In this document: in pieces, positions 62,312 to 64,000 of the stretch
Layout of the letters: every line of letters starts with the position of its first letter
How positions within the stretch are numbered: position 1 is the stretch's first letter
Assembly: GCA_050252075.1 (NCBI GenBank)
Contig: JBFWLP010000001.1
Location: 17,569 to 81,568 of the forward strand
Origin: JAAYGT01 sp050252075
Lineage (GTDB): Bacteria; Pseudomonadota; Gammaproteobacteria; Burkholderiales; Burkholderiaceae_B
Direction: 5' to 3'
Length of the DNA: 64,000 nt
Position numbers and translations under genes: made by a program
Notes under the pieces: model-generated
Databases searched by the model: none
What the model was told of the DNA's origin: nothing
What the model saw: the letters and a program-made list of their open reading frames with translations, nothing else

Positions 62312-63271
62312 TTACTTGATGACACCCACTTCCTTGTAGTAGCGCTCTGCGCCCGGATGAATAGGTACAGGCATGCCCTTCACGGCGTTTTCACGCTTGA
62401 TGGCCTTGGCGGCATTATGAGCCGCAGCCAGATTATCGAGGTTTTCATACAGTGCTTTGGTCATGGCATAGGCCAGATCGTCGGACACATCGGACTGCGT
62501 TACCAGGAAGTTGGGAATGGCCGCCGTGGGCGTATCTTGTGTCTGGCCTTCATAGGTGTTGGCAGGAATGAAGGAAGGCTGATACGCCGCGTTCCCGATC
62601 TTTTCCACGACATCGGCAGGAACCGGAACGACAACAATTTTAACGGCTGTTGCCAGATCGCGAATGGAAGCAACGCCCAGGCCCGCAGACTGCAGTGTGG
62701 CATCGAGCTGGCGGTTTTTCATCAGTTCGACCGATTCGCCGAACGGCAGGTATTCTACCTTGGCCAGATCTTCATAGGACAGACCGGCCGCCTTGAAGAC
62801 CGCCCGCGCATTCAGTTCGGTTCCCGAACGGGCCGCACCCACCGACACACGCTTGCCTTTCAGATCGGCCAGTGTGCGGATGCCGGAGTCGGCATTGGCC
62901 ACAATCTGGACGTAGTTATTATAAGTGGCCGACAAACCACGAAGCTTGTCGAGCTTTTTGGGAAAGCCGGCGTCTTGCGAGCCATTCCAGGCATCGGACA
63001 CAGTGTCGGCCAAGGCAAAGGCCAGTTCACCACGACCGGCCTGCAGCAGGTTCATGTTTTCAGCCGACGCCTTGGTAACCTGAGCCGTTGCCTTTACGTT
63101 GGGGATTTCTTTGGCATAAATTTGCGACAAGGCCACGCCCAAGGGATAGTAAACACCGCTTTGGCCACCCGTTAGTACGTTGACGAACTGGGTTTTCTGG
63201 GCCATGGCAGGGCCGGAAAACGCGGCAGCCGCGGTGATAGCTGCGGTAGCCACCCATTTTATGATTCGCAT
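62312..63271 (-). CDS. TAXI-family TRAP transporter solute receptor
   Basis: Periplasmic binding protein of the TAXI group, 319 aa with a Sec signal peptide (about 1-24, cleavage after AMA-Q). NVLTGGQSGVYYPLGVALSQ and LKGKRVSVGAARSGTELNAR are diagnostic ligand-pocket segments of this family. GGAG precedes the ATG at 63271; an upstream extension to 63373 is not plausible. Substrate unknown (glutamate-like or C4 acids in characterised relatives). Followed by an apparent attenuator and the permease. Confidence 0.94.
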   Translation of the reverse strand: MRIIKWVATAAITAAAAFSGPAMAQKTQFVNVLTGGQSGVYYPLGVALSQIYAKEIPNVKATAQVTKASAENMNLLQAGRGELAFALADTVSDAWNGSQDAGFPKKLDKLRGLSATYNNYVQIVANADSGIRTLADLKGKRVSVGAARSGTELNARAVFKAAGLSYEDLAKVEYLPFGESVELMKNRQLDATLQSAGLGVASIRDLATAVKIVVVPVPADVVEKIGNAAYQPSFIPANTYEGQTQDTPTAAIPNFLVTQSDVSDDLAYAMTKALYENLDNLAAAHNAAKAIKRENAVKGMPVPIHPGAERYYKEVGVIK

Positions 63272-63426
63272 TGATTTCTCCTTGTTGACACGTAAAACCG
63301 TAACTTCTTGCAACGGCAAGGGGCACACTATAGCCAAAAGCCGGATCAAAGTAACTAGGGAATATCCATGCAACGCATGAAAGAAAACCCCTTACAATCC
63401 TTCTGATTTTTTCGCCGACTGATCCC

Positions 63427-64000
63427 ATGACTGCCACGCCCGCCCTTTTCACACCGGTACATCGTCCACTTCTTGATCCCGTCCGGCTCAAGGAACACGC
63501 ACAGGTGGCGGCATTTCTGGTGTTCATGGTGACGATCTGGACACTGGCCTGCGCCCTCAGTCACAAGGCGCCCGATCTGGACGGCATGGAGGAACTGGTG
63601 TGGGCAACCAGTCTGGAGCTTGGATACACCAAGCATCCTCCCTTTCCCTCGTGGATCATGTATGGTCTTACGCAGATCTTCGGCCGCCCCGTCTGGCTGA
63701 CCTTTTTGGCAGGCCAGCTTGCATCGGCGCTGGCACTCTGGTTTTTATGGCTGCTGGCTCGCGAAATGCTCAGCGGTCCCAAGGCATTCATCGTGGTACT
63801 CATTGCCTCCACCAGCATGTACTTTTCACTGCGTGGCACCATTTACAACCACAACACGGCGCAGTTGTGGTCCATCATTGCCTCGATCTGGCTTTTTTAC
63901 CGGGCGCTGCGCTATGAAAGCATCCGCAGCTGGGTGGGGCTGGGCGTTGTGGCCGGACTGGCTGCGCTTACCAAATACAGCGCCGTCATCCAGTTCTTTG
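63427..64000 (+). CDS. ArnT/PMT-type membrane glycosyltransferase, N-terminal part
   Basis: 191 complete codons before the window ends. The frame MTATPALFTPVHRPLLD... has hydrophobic helices at about 28-45, 92-112, 120-140 and 170-187. The first periplasmic loop has the acidic pair in PDLDGMEELVWATSLELGYT, followed by KHPPFPSWIMYGL, the layout of the GT39 family (dolichyl/undecaprenyl-phosphate sugar transferases such as ArnT, which use D/E residues in that loop). Sugar and acceptor cannot be told. Start ATG at 63427; it is divergent from the TAXI receptor gene. Confidence 0.78.
   Translation, partial: MTATPALFTPVHRPLLDPVRLKEHAQVAAFLVFMVTIWTLACALSHKAPDLDGMEELVWATSLELGYTKHPPFPSWIMYGLTQIFGRPVWLTFLAGQLASALALWFLWLLAREMLSGPKAFIVVLIASTSMYFSLRGTIYNHNTAQLWSIIASIWLFYRALRYESIRSWVGLGVVAGLAALTKYSAVIQFF

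Overview
The window is a GC-rich, densely packed bacterial chromosome segment. Gene content and order (purN / ribF-ileS-lspA-coaBC-dut; exbBD-lpxK-kdsB-adk; murJ-rpsT; argF/argG; a PutA carrying a ribbon-helix-helix domain) point to a betaproteobacterium of the Burkholderiales, most likely Alcaligenaceae (Bordetella/Pusillimonas relatives). That placement is an inference from gene order and protein style, not a computed phylogeny.

Layout. 0-3.4 kb, minus strand: purN, an RsmB/NOP-type rRNA methyltransferase, a fatty-acid desaturase and the first codons of a UvrD-like helicase, joined by ATGA overlaps at two of the three junctions. 3.5-9.5 kb, plus: ribF-ileS-lspA-coaBC-dut (flavin and CoA cofactors, Ile-tRNA, lipoprotein maturation, dUTP removal). 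9.6-20 kb, minus: putA (proline catabolism), the lipid-transport set pqiABC overlapping clpA, then clpS. 20-26 kb: a cold-shock protein, a DUF192 protein, a PcaF-type thiolase, a ClC channel, Fe-superoxide dismutase and xseA. A 544-bp AT-rich gap with clustered DnaA-box-like sites follows. 26.5-32.7 kb, plus: exbB-exbD-lpxK-(Trm112-like)-kdsB-adk-SDR-murJ, an envelope/LPS-biased run. 32.8-37.8 kb: rpsT with a clear promoter and terminator, an orphan MotA/MotB-like pair, DUF3579, argF, and convergent argG.

37.9-45.1 kb is the accessory part of the window. It opens with an intact tRNA-Ala(CGC) and its terminator. It then carries a TetR-photolyase-DUF2461 cluster, remnants of recombinase-associated genes, a HigBA toxin-antitoxin pair whose predicted transcript is leaderless, a decayed Sel1-repeat gene, and a 1.86-kb segment with two unknown secreted proteins flanked by near-identical 20-bp direct repeats. 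One repeat adjoins a sequence resembling the 3' end of tmRNA. I read this as a decayed integration hot spot.

45.1-64 kb returns to core-type genes: lpxL, sbcD-sbcC, a DUF2254 membrane protein, MFS-mnmH-selD (selenium use as tRNA 2-selenouridine), a hybrid PAS histidine kinase overlapping a REC-EAL response regulator, a TAXI-TRAP uptake operon (solute receptor, an apparent attenuator, fused permease, DUF1850), and the start of an ArnT/PMT-type glycosyltransferase cut by the window edge.

The observations I rate most worth a second look are the leaderless higBA promoter with its operator in the spacer, the beta-clamp-like C-terminus (QMSLF) of the photolyase, the direct-repeat-flanked secreted-protein pair, the DnaA-box cluster upstream of exbB, and the GTTGCA site plus 22-bp palindrome in front of putA. 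I saw no CRISPR array, rRNA gene or intact insertion sequence.
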